Origin: an uncultured Candidatus Peregrinibacteria bacterium
GTDB taxonomy: Bacteria > Patescibacteriota > Gracilibacteria > Peribacterales > Peribacteraceae
Direction of reading: 5' to 3'
DNA length: 64,000 nucleotides
NCBI GenBank assembly: GCA_903854335.1
Contig: CAINVY010000003.1
Coordinates: 58,543-122,542 of the forward strand
In this document: one piece after another, positions 1-7,378 of the stretch
Position numbering within the stretch: the first letter of the stretch is position 1
Layout of the letters: each line of letters opens with the position of its first letter
The notes under the pieces: model-generated
Told to the model about the DNA's origin: nothing
Seen by the model: only the letters and a program-made list of their open reading frames with translations
Databases searched by the model: none
Made by a program: the position numbers and the translations under genes

Positions 1-470
1 TCGGCCGCACGCGCATATGTTCCGAGAAAATCATCCGCCTCATACCGCGTATCGCTGACGTGTCGGATGCCAAATGCATCGATCATCCGGAGAATGAGAG
101 GGATTTGGAGGTAAAACTCGTCGGGAGTCTCCGCCCTCCCCTCCTTATATGTCGCGTTCTCCTGATGACGAAATGTCTCTTCACCGGCATCGAAACAGAA
201 GAGGAGGTTCTGCGGCTCCTCGATCTTGAGGAGTGAAAGAAGCATGGAACCGACGCCATACACGGCATTCGTCTGCACACCCTTCCTCGTTTGAAACGTA
301 CGCGGGATCGCATAGTACGCCCTGTACATCAGATGGTGACCGTCAATGACGACGAAGTGTTCGATGACGTAAGGGTGCCACGAAGAGGAGAAGATGGATA
401 GTGAGAGGGGGAAGGCTATCTTTCTGTTATCCAATTTCGGGATTTCTATCTCCCAATAATTCAAATACAT
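1..470 (-). CDS. polA: DNA polymerase I-type 5'-3' exonuclease domain, 5' end of gene (partial)
   Basis: The frame is open from 470 to the window edge and encodes the N-terminal part of a 5'-3' exonuclease/FEN domain. A VVIDGHHLMYRAYYAIP segment matches the family opening (x-IDGxxLxxRAxYA), followed by TNAVYGVGSML, LLFCFDAG with a metal-binding Asp, and YEADDFLGTYA near the edge, matching the helical-arch/metal site. It could be full PolA or a stand-alone exonuclease; the 3' part lies outside the window. The start is uncertain: ATG at 470 gives about 30 extra residues before the usual family start and no ATG or GTG lies closer. It is divergent from the gene at 537. Confidence 0.75.
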   Translation of the reverse strand, partial: MYLNYWEIEIPKLDNRKIAFPLSLSIFSSSWHPYVIEHFVVIDGHHLMYRAYYAIPRTFQTRKGVQTNAVYGVGSMLLSLLKIEEPQNLLFCFDAGEETFRHQENATYKEGRAETPDEFYLQIPLILRMIDAFGIRHVSDTRYEADDFLGTYARAA

Positions 471-486
471 GTCAATGATTACGCCC

Positions 487-515
487 TTCAAAAAAGCTCA
501 CTTTTGCGCTATACT
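487..515 (+). promoter_or_regulatory. Sigma70-type promoter of the 537 gene
   Basis: A TTCAAA -35-like hexamer (487-492), a 17-nt spacer and a TATACT -10 (510-515) lie upstream of the ATG at 537. The 21-nt distance from -10 to ATG predicts a leader of roughly 14 nt, unlike most genes here, where the -10 sits 6-8 nt from the start. The virB4 promoter at 37635-37663 has a similar layout. Confidence 0.55.
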
Positions 516-536
516 AACCGGATACATCAAACAACC

Positions 537-1175
537 ATGTCAGCATTTCTTCCCGCCTTCGACGACCTGATTGAGAGCAAATTCTCGATAGGATCAATCG
601 AGCAGAAGATTCAGAATAAAACGGCGCTTCAAAAGGAACTCGGATGGCCGGTGGAACCCAAGCGACCGATGCTTTGTCTCCCCGCAGGAATGACGGAAAA
701 GCTCGGCGGACCGCTCCTCACCGAAGTCCTTCCGGGAATCCTCTCACAGCAGATGGAACTCCTGGTGCTTGGAAAAGGTTCGTCGACGTACGGATCAATC
801 TTCATGCACCTCGCGCAGGAGCAGCGCTACCGCGTCCACATCATCTCGGAAAGCGAAGAGGATATGCATCGGATGTTCGCCGCCGCCGACATGGCGCTCT
901 TCCTCAGCGATCCCACGCACATGGAGGAGCTGGAGCACTGTCTCGCCTACGGCGTCGTGCCTCTCTCCCCGACTACTCCCCTGCTCGAGGACTACAATCC
1001 GATCCAGGAAACCGGCAACGCCTTCGTCTTCGGCACACCATCGAAATGGACGGCCTTCGCGGCCATCGTCCGCGCCGTGGAAACCTACAAATTTCCGTTC
1101 GACTGGCGCACCATCGTCCGACATTGCATGGAAACCATGTTCAAGGGCGAACGCGCGACGCTTCGCAAGAAGTGA
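537..1175 (+). CDS. Glycogen/starch-synthase-like GT-B C-terminal domain protein (truncated form)
   Basis: This 212-residue protein resembles the C-terminal Rossmann half of GT5 glycogen synthases: an NKTALQKELGWP segment at the inter-domain linker, then LLVLGKG, a YRVHIISE strand, a MFAAADMALFLS segment, and the acceptor-loop equivalent HCLAYGVVPLSPTTPLLED. The N-terminal ADP-glucose-binding half with its KxGGL motif is absent, so glycogen synthase activity alone is unlikely. It may be a degenerate or regulatory glycosyltransferase-like protein. Start chosen at ATG 537, 21 nt after a TATACT -10 box. Confidence 0.55.
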   Translation: MSAFLPAFDDLIESKFSIGSIEQKIQNKTALQKELGWPVEPKRPMLCLPAGMTEKLGGPLLTEVLPGILSQQMELLVLGKGSSTYGSIFMHLAQEQRYRVHIISESEEDMHRMFAAADMALFLSDPTHMEELEHCLAYGVVPLSPTTPLLEDYNPIQETGNAFVFGTPSKWTAFAAIVRAVETYKFPFDWRTIVRHCMETMFKGERATLRKK

Positions 1176-1182
1176 AACGCTC

Positions 1183-1413
1183 TCACTTCTCGATGTATCC
1201 CTCTTTCAACATGCACGCGGTGAACTTCGGCTTTGCAGTCGTATCGTAACTAGCGATTTTCATCCGCATCGCGCACTCCCTCGTCGCAGACATGTGCTGC
1301 CAGACGGGCTGGAGACGGAAGACATTCGAAATGATCACCCAGAGGAGAGCGGTGACGCAGAGCAACAGCGTGATCGAGAACGGCTGGTGAAGTTTTTCAT
1401 GAAGGTGCAACAT
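1183..1413 (-). CDS. Small single-pass membrane protein
   Basis: A 76-residue protein with one hydrophobic segment (SITLLLCVTALLWVIISNVF, about residues 13-32) and a basic, Cys-containing C-terminal tail. The ATG at 1413 is preferred over an upstream alternative because a TATGTT -10 box (complement of 1420-1425) ends exactly 6 nt before it, the leaderless arrangement common in this window. No family recognised. It converges on the glycogen-synthase-like gene with only 7 nt between stop codons. Confidence 0.5.
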   Translation of the reverse strand: MLHLHEKLHQPFSITLLLCVTALLWVIISNVFRLQPVWQHMSATRECAMRMKIASYDTTAKPKFTACMLKEGYIEK

Positions 1414-1495
1414 GTTCAAAACATACGCTTCTTGTTCGTTCACTCAAGTTGAGATTTCCCGGACAATGTGCGAAGTAGTTAAAAGGACACACCGA

Positions 1496-1717
1496 TCACT
1501 GTTCGTTGCCGATGAGTCCAATTTTATAGAGCTTAGCCTGCCAGTGCTTGCACAGCGCTGCGGGAACCGTCACAACAACTCTGTTCCCCTCCACTCTCAA
1601 ATTGTGTTGCTCACCCTCACCGAGTCTTCGAATACCGTGCAGGCATCGAGCAGCCTCTTCGGGGGTACCGCGTTCATGAGTGGAAAGTTCGACGAGTTCC
1701 AAAGATGTCGATGGCAT
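1496..1717 (-). CDS. Small hypothetical protein
   Basis: A 73-residue soluble protein of unknown function. The central VEGNRVVVTVPAALCKHW stretch looks like a short beta-hairpin domain but no family is recognised. Support for its being real is the well-placed promoter on the same strand (complement of 1747-1775: TTGACA, 17 nt, GATAGT) about 29 nt before the ATG. There is no Shine-Dalgarno sequence. Confidence 0.45.
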   Translation of the reverse strand: MPSTSLELVELSTHERGTPEEAARCLHGIRRLGEGEQHNLRVEGNRVVVTVPAALCKHWQAKLYKIGLIGNEQ

Positions 1718-1746
1718 AGTGAGATCGGGGAAATTGAAGACGCGGC

Positions 1747-1775
1747 ACTATCCCACTCGGGAAAGCCGTTGTCAA
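1747..1775 (-). promoter_or_regulatory. Sigma70-type promoter for the 1496-1717 gene
   Basis: On the minus strand a perfect TTGACA -35 (complement of 1770-1775), a 17-nt spacer and a GATAGT -10 (complement of 1747-1752) lie between the 205-residue membrane-protein gene and the small gene ending at 1496. Confidence 0.5.
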
Positions 1776-1798
1776 AATATGACTCGATGGAATCAAGC

Positions 1799-2365
1799 TC
1801 AACCTACGAACCAGTCCTTTCGAAAGAAGAGCGTGGCAAGAATCGTGAGGACGTACGTCCCCAAGAGAGAGAGCAGCAACACCGATCCCACTTCGACATT
1901 CAAGTCGTCGACACGTTTCTCGACTTCACGAAGCGATCTCCCCGCAAGGACCACACTGCCGCCTTTGGCCCGCACGAGAACCGCCGCGATCCGCACGGAA
2001 GGAGTCGGCTGCCAGGTGATGCGATCCTCGCCGTGTTCTGTGACGAACTGTACGACCCCATGCGGAACCACGGGAATGCTGTCGCCGAGAAGTCCCGACG
2101 ATACGAGGGGAGCGCCGCTGCCGTCATACACAATCAGAAATGGAGAGAGACTTGCCCCGACATCGACGGTATCGGTCGGAAGAATGGATTTGTAACTCGC
2201 ACCTTTCCCGATCTTCAAAGCCGCGTCTGCCGCCAACTGAATCTGCGGATCATTCGCCCCGATACGCAAATCATGCTGCATCACGACGTATACGAGACCC
2301 GCCATGGCACAGAGACCCGCGGCAAGCGGGACCCAGGCGATGAAAGATGAACGCAAAGAGGACAT
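1799..2365 (-). CDS. Two-helix membrane protein with an extracytoplasmic domain
   Basis: The protein (about 188 residues from the ATG at 2365) starts with a membrane helix (PLAAGLCAMAGLVYVVM), has a roughly 110-residue extracytoplasmic region resembling a small sensor or PAS-like fold, and ends with a second helix (SVLLLSLLGTYVLTILATLFF). This topology is typical of periplasmic sensing modules, but no kinase or HAMP follows. A TTG at 2416 overlaps the stop of the upstream gene as TTGA, so translational coupling from a longer start is possible. Confidence 0.55.
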   Translation of the reverse strand: MSSLRSSFIAWVPLAAGLCAMAGLVYVVMQHDLRIGANDPQIQLAADAALKIGKGASYKSILPTDTVDVGASLSPFLIVYDGSGAPLVSSGLLGDSIPVVPHGVVQFVTEHGEDRITWQPTPSVRIAAVLVRAKGGSVVLAGRSLREVEKRVDDLNVEVGSVLLLSLLGTYVLTILATLFFRKDWFVG

Positions 2366-2412
2366 GGCGAATGGGGAAGGATCAAAACACCTCGTTCTCT
2401 CTTCCTCGATTC

Positions 2413-2667
2413 TCAAAGAGGAACGGCCTTGCTTCCACTGCCAACCTTGCCTACCCCCTTATTCACATCACTACCACTCCCTCCCCTCTGCGTATCCGAA
2501 AATTGGTAGCGAGGTCTGCCATTGCTCCACCTCATCATGCCGCCTCTTGCACCGCGTTCGAAACGGTGATGCATGCCAACAATAAAGATGCATCCGACAG
2601 CGAGGGCGACGAGGACCACGCCCGAGACGAGACCGAACAAAAAGGAAGAGGTGTGAAAATCTTTCAT
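2413..2667 (-). CDS. Small membrane protein with N-terminal anchor
   Basis: An 84-residue protein: one strong transmembrane segment at residues 8-30 (FLFGLVSGVVLVALAVGCIF) and a basic, Gly-, Ser- and Arg-rich tail without predicted fold. It overlaps or abuts the downstream membrane-protein gene and probably shares its transcript. No homologous family recognised. Confidence 0.5.
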   Translation of the reverse strand: MKDFHTSSFLFGLVSGVVLVALAVGCIFIVGMHHRFERGARGGMMRWSNGRPRYQFSDTQRGGSGSDVNKGVGKVGSGSKAVPL

Positions 2668-2724
2668 GAAGATTGGGGAAGGGATTTGATGGAAGGATAC
2701 ACTGCGGCCTGCAGGATTTCCAGG

Positions 2725-2801
2725 TGGTGGGTCAGGTGGGATTTGAACCCACGGCCAATTGCTTAAGAGGCAACTGCTCTACCAGGCTGAGCTACTGACC
2801 C
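2725..2801 (-). tRNA. tRNA-Lys (anticodon CTT)
   Basis: A 77-nt cloverleaf with acceptor GGGTCAG pairing with CTGACCC, anticodon loop CTCTTAA, T-loop TTCAAAT, and an encoded 3' CCA (complement of 2725-2727). The anticodon CTT reads AAG. A 21-nt copy of its 5' end lies just upstream at 2880-2900. Confidence 0.97.
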
Positions 2802-2879
2802 AAAGGGAACGATGAGAGAAAAATCAGGGAGAAGGATCGAGCAAGCATATTGTATTTCGCCTCGCTTTGCTCGGCGTGG

Positions 2880-2900
2880 CAGGCTGAGCTACTGACCCAA
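2880..2900 (-). repeat. Duplicated 5' fragment of tRNA-Lys(CTT)
   Basis: Positions 2880-2900 are identical to 2783-2803, which cover the acceptor 5' strand, D-stem and D-loop of tRNA-Lys. Only this fragment is present; anticodon and T arms are missing. The 80 nt between the copies shows no gene. It is not a functional tRNA. Confidence 0.8.
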
Positions 2901-2993
2901 CGGGGGCACTGTACCAAGCTCGGAGTTTTATGACAATGAAGAGGATGGGATGGAATCCTCGGCATCGTCGGACTCAACGGAATCTTCAAGCCA

Positions 2994-3845
2994 TCACAGC
3001 ACTTTCCTCGCATGCACCATTGCGTTCTTCATTTCGAGGAGCGCCACCGGCAAGTCATCAAACCATCCGATCGCGGGATACGTCACCTCCCCCGCAATAT
3101 CCCTCCCGCAAGAAAGATGAGCAAACTCCTCCTGCGACAACTCGCACTTCGCGAAGGTACGGAGAATTTCTTTGAGAGGAATCACCTGCGCCCAGGAAAC
3201 TCGATCAAGCGAAACAGCATCCTCAACCGACCACGCCCCCACGGAAGTCCGACGCAGTGCCTCCAGATACCCACCGCACTTGAGGAGATCTCCGAGATCG
3301 TGCGCGAGCGAACGGATGTACGTACCCGATCCACACGCGACGCGCAGGGCAAGTTTCGGATAAGAATAGGAGAGAATGTCGCACGACGTGATCTCCACTT
3401 CACGCGGCGGAATATTCACGCCCCTTCCCTGCCGCGCCTTGTGGTAGGCACGTTCGCCCCCGATGTGAATTGCGGAGTACGCGGGCGGCACCTGCTGGAT
3501 CTTGCCCACGAACCGATCGGCGATCATGCACTGAATAATGATTTCATCCGGCACCATCCATCCCTTCGGAGGTTCACGTCGCTCGATCGTGCCTTCGGCG
3601 TCGTACGTCGTGCTCACCGCACCGAACAACACGCTCGCATCGTACGTCTTCGAAAGATCGGAGAAAAGTTCCACAACCTTCAGCGCCTTCTTCCCGACCG
3701 CGAGCACCAAGAGTCCGGTCGCGAGAGGATCGAGCGTCCCCAGATGACCGATATCCTTCTCGGAAAGTTGCCGACGAACCGCCGCGACCACGTCATGGCT
3801 TGTCAGCCCCTTTGGCTTATCAACGAGGAGGAATCCGTGTCGCAT
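2994..3845 (-). CDS. truB: tRNA pseudouridine(55) synthase TruB
   Basis: Makes the universal pseudouridine 55 in the tRNA T-loop. The protein (283 residues from the ATG at 3845) opens with GFLLVDKPKGLTSHDVV and carries the catalytic-Asp motif GTLDPLATGLL, then the family SKTYDASVLFG, VPPAYSAIHIGGERAY and GSGTYIRSLAHDLG blocks, in order. Length is normal for bacterial TruB. The ATG at 3845 fits the family N-terminus; an upstream ATG would add 14 unlikely residues. No Shine-Dalgarno sequence precedes it. Confidence 0.95.
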   Translation of the reverse strand: MRHGFLLVDKPKGLTSHDVVAAVRRQLSEKDIGHLGTLDPLATGLLVLAVGKKALKVVELFSDLSKTYDASVLFGAVSTTYDAEGTIERREPPKGWMVPDEIIIQCMIADRFVGKIQQVPPAYSAIHIGGERAYHKARQGRGVNIPPREVEITSCDILSYSYPKLALRVACGSGTYIRSLAHDLGDLLKCGGYLEALRRTSVGAWSVEDAVSLDRVSWAQVIPLKEILRTFAKCELSQEEFAHLSCGRDIAGEVTYPAIGWFDDLPVALLEMKNAMVHARKVL

Positions 3846-3958
3846 GGGCGCCACCGTATCATGAAGAAGGCAGTGGTGCATGGTCATTCATAGAAAACTC
3901 CTTTGGCAAAAGAGACAATGGCGGCGTTTCCACCGTAACGGTACACTTCCCATCAACC

Positions 3959-4528
3959 ATGCCGCCCATGAACCTCACCTTGAGCTGGGATCTGTTCATC
4001 ATCGTCTTCTTCGCCATCGTCATCACATACACATTCATCATCGGAAAAAATCAGTCGGTGCGCGTGATCATCGCCACGTACATCGCGATCGTGGGCGTGC
4101 AAGGCATCGGCAATCTCCTGCAACGCGTCGTGGGAGATACGGGAGCATCGACCATGCAGATGCTCGGCATCTCTGCAGGCTTCCCCGTCCTCTCGACAAC
4201 CAAGCTCCTCCTCTTCGTCATCCTCATGATCCTGCTCACGATCCACGGAGGATTCGACGTCCACTACGCGAAGGAATCGATCTGGGTGAACATCATCATC
4301 ACGGCTCTTTGTGGATTCGCCACCGCCGGTCTGCTCCTCTGCGCGATCCTCACATACGCCGTCAATCTCCCGCTCCTCGATATCAACATGCCGCACGTCG
4401 CCACGCTCTCGCCTCTGATTATTCAAAGTCCGCTGATGCAACTGATGGTGCTCAATCAAGATCTCTGGTTCTCTCTCCCGGCACTGGTACTGATCGGCGC
4501 GGGGTTTGCGGGAAACTCTAAAGGATAA
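3959..4528 (+). CDS. Multi-pass membrane protein (CvpA-like topology)
   Basis: A 189-residue protein with four or five predicted helices (LFIIVFFAIVITYTFIIG, VIIATYIAIVGVQGIGNLL, LLLFVILMILLTIHGGF, IIITALCGFATAGLLLCAILTYA). The layout is reminiscent of CvpA/colicin V production proteins but sequence similarity is too weak to assign. TACACT at 3942-3947 may be the -10, 11 nt before the ATG. It lies just upstream of a VirB2-like pilin gene on the same strand, so a link with that envelope machinery is possible. Confidence 0.55.
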   Translation: MPPMNLTLSWDLFIIVFFAIVITYTFIIGKNQSVRVIIATYIAIVGVQGIGNLLQRVVGDTGASTMQMLGISAGFPVLSTTKLLLFVILMILLTIHGGFDVHYAKESIWVNIIITALCGFATAGLLLCAILTYAVNLPLLDINMPHVATLSPLIIQSPLMQLMVLNQDLWFSLPALVLIGAGFAGNSKG

Positions 4529-4628
4529 GAGGTGAGATATTCGTCAAGGTGTTTCCCCTCTTCATCGAACACGAAACTTGCTCCTGAGCAAGGAGCGGAG
4601 TAACAATACGCGTAATTACCCCCCGCCT

Positions 4629-5018
4629 ATGTCTCTCTTCGATCGTCTCTCGCTCAAGATCTGGACACTTATTTCCAGCGCAACTGTAGGCATTTCGGCC
4701 GCGTACGCCGACGGCCTCGGTCCTCCGCCCCCCATTCAGGGCTTACCGAGCAGCTCGCCGACGTCCTCCGATCAAATCGTGACGATCTTGGTGAACATCG
4801 TCGTCTGGGTTCTCAACTTCCTCGCCATCCTCGCCGTGATCTTCATTATCATCGGCGGCATCCGACTCATCGTCTCGCAGGGAGAAGAGCAGGCAAAGGA
4901 GAAAGCGAAGAAGACCATCCTCTACGTCGTCATCGGCTTGATCGTCGTGCTCCTCGCACGCGTCATCGTCGGATTCTTCACGGGAGGAGCCTTCACGCAG
5001 GCATTGGGAAGCGTCTGA
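4629..5018 (+). CDS. VirB2/TrbC-like type IV secretion pilin
   Basis: A 129-residue protein: signal-peptide-like N-terminus ending near SAAYADG, a Pro/Ser-rich linker, then two hydrophobic helices (ILVNIVVWVLNFLAILAVIFIIIGGIRLIV and ILYVVIGLIVVLLARVIVGFF) separated by the charged loop SQGEEQAKEKAKK. The two-helix-plus-polar-loop form is that of T4SS major pilins. Similar pilins occur at 44403-45792 with virB4 at 37686. A strong terminator follows. No Shine-Dalgarno; a C-rich run precedes the ATG. Confidence 0.75.
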   Translation: MSLFDRLSLKIWTLISSATVGISAAYADGLGPPPPIQGLPSSSPTSSDQIVTILVNIVVWVLNFLAILAVIFIIIGGIRLIVSQGEEQAKEKAKKTILYVVIGLIVVLLARVIVGFFTGGAFTQALGSV

Positions 5019-5036
5019 GCATAGTCCAAGCAATGC

Positions 5037-5062
5037 AAAAGCGCGCCTCGGGCGCGCTTTTT
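5037..5062 (+). terminator. Rho-independent terminator
   Basis: A GCGCGCC/GGCGCGC stem with a TCG loop is flanked by AAAA on the left and TTTTT on the right, directly after the pilin gene. The A/T flanks make it usable from both sides, which fits the convergent PRC-barrel gene ending at 5085. Confidence 0.85.
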
Positions 5063-5084
5063 CGTACGACATTTCACTATCCTC

Positions 5085-5618
5085 TCACGCCACCTCCGGC
5101 ATCGATTGAAGAATCGGCACTTCCTCTTCGACTTTTTCCGTATGCGTCACATCCGTATCTTTGATGATGATCGCATCGCTGCGCACTTCGAGAATCTGCG
5201 ACACGGGGATCGGCGTCCCCCATCGAAAGAACCCCTTCGGCCAAATCCACTCCACCATGAAGAACTGCGTATCGAACTGCACGTCTCTGCACGCGCCGAC
5301 CTTCTTCCCGCTCTCGGTAATGATGGGCTGCCCGAGAAATAATCGCTTCTCCTCAAGGAGAGGAAGCAGGCGGATCCGCTCCTCGAGCGGCGCGAGGACG
5401 CTGGCATCTCGTACGATCACCCGAAGCCCCCACCGAAGAATATCCATGGTCGAGAGGAAGAGCTCAAAACTGCGAAGGAACGCGGGAATGCGCACGAAGA
5501 ATCCTTCAACTCTGCCAGTATCGGGATGAATGAGAATCCCCGAAATCGAGCCGAACTGTTCCGTCATCTCATCATCGACGACCGGAAGGCCGAGCGCTGT
5601 GGTGAACCGAACCTGCAT
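5085..5618 (-). CDS. PRC-barrel domain protein
   Basis: A 177-residue protein with two PRC-barrel-like halves: residues 1-80 (MQVRFTTALGLPVVDDEM, GSISGILIHPDTGRVEGFFV) and about 90-165 (GQPIITESGKKVGACRDVQFD, then WGTPIPVSQILEVRSDAIII). PRC barrels mediate protein or RNA contacts in RimM, reaction-centre H subunits and CPR proteins of unknown role. A TATGAT -10 lies 8 nt before the ATG, and the same short region carries a TAGAAT box for the divergent prs gene. Confidence 0.7.
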   Translation of the reverse strand: MQVRFTTALGLPVVDDEMTEQFGSISGILIHPDTGRVEGFFVRIPAFLRSFELFLSTMDILRWGLRVIVRDASVLAPLEERIRLLPLLEEKRLFLGQPIITESGKKVGACRDVQFDTQFFMVEWIWPKGFFRWGTPIPVSQILEVRSDAIIIKDTDVTHTEKVEEEVPILQSMPEVA

Positions 5619-5654
5619 CTGATAGAATCATAGCAGCAACTTCCCGTCGCTCCC

Positions 5655-6584
5655 ATGCACCTCTTCAGCGGATCCTCCCACCCCTCGCTCGCCGCCGCAC
5701 TCGCGAAAGAGCTCGGCATTCCGCTTGGGAAGATCACACTCAAGAAGTTCAGCTGCGGTGAGAACTACGTAAAATTTGATCAATCGCTCCGTGGTCAGGA
5801 CGTCTACCTCCTCCAAACATCCACGCTCAGCCCCAACGAGGACGTCATGGAACTCCTCCTCATGTGTCAGGCCGCGAAACTCAGTTTCGCCAGCAGAGTC
5901 CACGTCATCATTCCGCACTTCCCGTACGCAAGGCAGGATCGCGTGAGCGACCCGCGAGAGCCCATCTCCGCCAAGCTCATCGCGGATCTTCTGGAAGTCG
6001 CAGGCGCGGATCACGTCATCTTCCTGGACCTTCACAGCGACCAGATTCAGGGATTTTTCTCGGTGCCTGCTGATTCCCTCGCCGCGCGTCCGATCTTCCG
6101 CAATTACCTCCACGGAAAGAAGTTGAAAGATCCGATCGTCGTCGCGCCCGATGCCGGAGGCGCAAAGCGGGCGAAGAAGTTCGCGGATCTCATCGATGCG
6201 GATCTCGCGATTCTCCACAAAACCCGCCCCGCTCACCACGAAGCGGAAATCCATGAGGTTGTCGGAGAGATCGAGGGAAAGACGTGCATCCTGTTCGACG
6301 ATCTCATCGACACGGCCGGCACGCTCGTTTCGGCGAAGGAGGCGCTGCTGAAAGCAGGCGCAAACGCAGAGATGTACGCTATTGCGACACACGCGGTATT
6401 CTCCGGAAAGGCCAAGGAGAATCTCCGCCGCGCCGCCTTCACGGAAGTCATCGTCACCGACAGCATGCCCGTCGACCCCGCTGCAATCCCCCATCTCACG
6501 ATTCTCCCCATCGCTCCACTACTCGCCGAAGTCATCCGCCACATCGAAAGCGGCACGAGCGTCACGGATATCTACAAACATTGA
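5655..6584 (+). CDS. prs: Ribose-phosphate pyrophosphokinase
   Basis: Transfers pyrophosphate from ATP to ribose-5-phosphate to give PRPP for nucleotide synthesis. The 309-residue length is normal. Visible blocks: FSGSSHPSLAAALAKELG, ELLLMCQAAK, VIPHFPYARQDR (ATP-binding flexible loop), FLDLHSDQIQGFF with the metal-binding His, VAPDAGGAKRA, and the PRPP loop CILFDDLIDTAGTL. The PRPP motif has FDD where VDD is usual. The C-terminus ends with SVTDIYK. No Shine-Dalgarno sequence. Confidence 0.95.
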   Translation: MHLFSGSSHPSLAAALAKELGIPLGKITLKKFSCGENYVKFDQSLRGQDVYLLQTSTLSPNEDVMELLLMCQAAKLSFASRVHVIIPHFPYARQDRVSDPREPISAKLIADLLEVAGADHVIFLDLHSDQIQGFFSVPADSLAARPIFRNYLHGKKLKDPIVVAPDAGGAKRAKKFADLIDADLAILHKTRPAHHEAEIHEVVGEIEGKTCILFDDLIDTAGTLVSAKEALLKAGANAEMYAIATHAVFSGKAKENLRRAAFTEVIVTDSMPVDPAAIPHLTILPIAPLLAEVIRHIESGTSVTDIYKH

Positions 6585-6644
6585 TCCCGCCGCGACGCGG
6601 GGAATATTGACGGCAGCGCCGCTGCTCCGTACCCTAGCCTTCGC

Positions 6645-6720
6645 GGGCGATTAGCTCAGTGGTTAGAGCGCGACACTGATAATGTCGAGGCCGATGGTTC
6701 AAGTCCATCATCGCCCACCA
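6645..6720 (+). tRNA. tRNA-Ile (anticodon GAT)
   Basis: A 76-nt cloverleaf with acceptor GGGCGAT/ATCGCCC, anticodon stem CGACA/TGTCG around loop CTGATAA (anticodon GAT), T-loop TTCAAGT, and an encoded CCA. The region from the D-arm through 36 nt past the gene is duplicated 126 nt downstream. Confidence 0.97.
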
Positions 6721-6881
6721 CACACATTCATGAAGAGCTCAGTGGATCGAGGATCCGCTTGCGGATCCGAGTAAGAAACAATCGCGACACAACGCGCGAC
6801 ACTGATAATGTCGAGGCCGAGGTTGCTGTCCATCATCGCCCACCACACACATTCATGAAGAGCTTAGTGGATCGAGGATCC
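6668..6881 (+). repeat. Tandem duplication of the tRNA-Ile 3' half and its flank (pseudo-tRNA)
   Basis: Copy 1 is 6668-6756 (tRNA anticodon arm to downstream flank) and copy 2 is 6794-6881. Copy 2 keeps the complete anticodon arm, CGCCCACCA end and 36-nt flank, but lacks the 5' acceptor and D arm, and its T-arm is altered (GAGGTTGCTGTCCATC instead of GATGGTTCAAGTCCATC), so it cannot fold as a tRNA. A GGATCCGC/GCGGATCC palindrome lies at 6751-6768 between them. Confidence 0.85.
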
Positions 6882-7160
6882 AGACAAAGCAGCGACAGCA
6901 TCCCGCAGCTGCTGTTGTAGTTGTGCGATTTGGGGATATTGCCTCGCATTATCTGGGCATAACGTGAAACGCCTCTTCTCATCGATTTTGCCGACGAACG
7001 GCGTCGTTGTCGTCTGCCCCATGGGGACAACCTCGAACAACGGTTTTTTGAAACCATGTTTCGTGGATTTGAAACCAACACGATCTGATCTCAAGCCAAA
7101 CTTCTCAAGAAATTCATGCTGATCATCATAGGAGTCAAATGTATGGATATGCTCAGTCAT
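6864..7160 (-). CDS. Small hypothetical protein
   Basis: A 98-residue soluble protein of unknown function: an acidic N-terminus (HTFDSYDDQHEFLEKFGL), a central FEVVPMGQTTTTPFVGKID strand region and a C-terminal helix (PQIAQLQQQLRDAVAALSG). The last codons and the stop lie in the duplicated tRNA-Ile flank, so the present C-terminus may have been created by that duplication. No clear promoter or Shine-Dalgarno sequence. Confidence 0.45.
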   Translation of the reverse strand: MTEHIHTFDSYDDQHEFLEKFGLRSDRVGFKSTKHGFKKPLFEVVPMGQTTTTPFVGKIDEKRRFTLCPDNARQYPQIAQLQQQLRDAVAALSGSSIH

Positions 7161-7242
7161 GCGCTAAAAATAATGGGCGCGCATACTCTGCTGCCTCTTC
7201 ACGTATGTCAAACGGCTTGCCACACACCCACAGGCTTGTCCG

Positions 7243-7335
7243 TCACACCACGAAGATGCGAAAAGCCAAAAACCCGAGAAGACAGAGAATGAAAATTCCC
7301 ACGACGACTCCGGTGATCACATCATCTGTTTTCAT
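7243..7335 (-). CDS. 30-residue single-helix membrane peptide
   Basis: A 30-codon gene: four polar residues (KTDD), then an almost uninterrupted hydrophobic helix (VITGVVVGIFILCLLGFLAF) ending RIFVV. It was picked up because a TATTAT -10 box (complement of 7342-7347) ends exactly 6 nt before the ATG, as in many larger genes here. The short tail and N-out/C-in or reverse topology cannot be decided. No family recognised. It sits alone between two minus-strand genes. Confidence 0.5.
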   Translation of the reverse strand: MKTDDVITGVVVGIFILCLLGFLAFRIFVV

Positions 7336-7378
7336 GGTTCGATAATACGCATTTTCCGATCGAAATCGAGAGGACATC

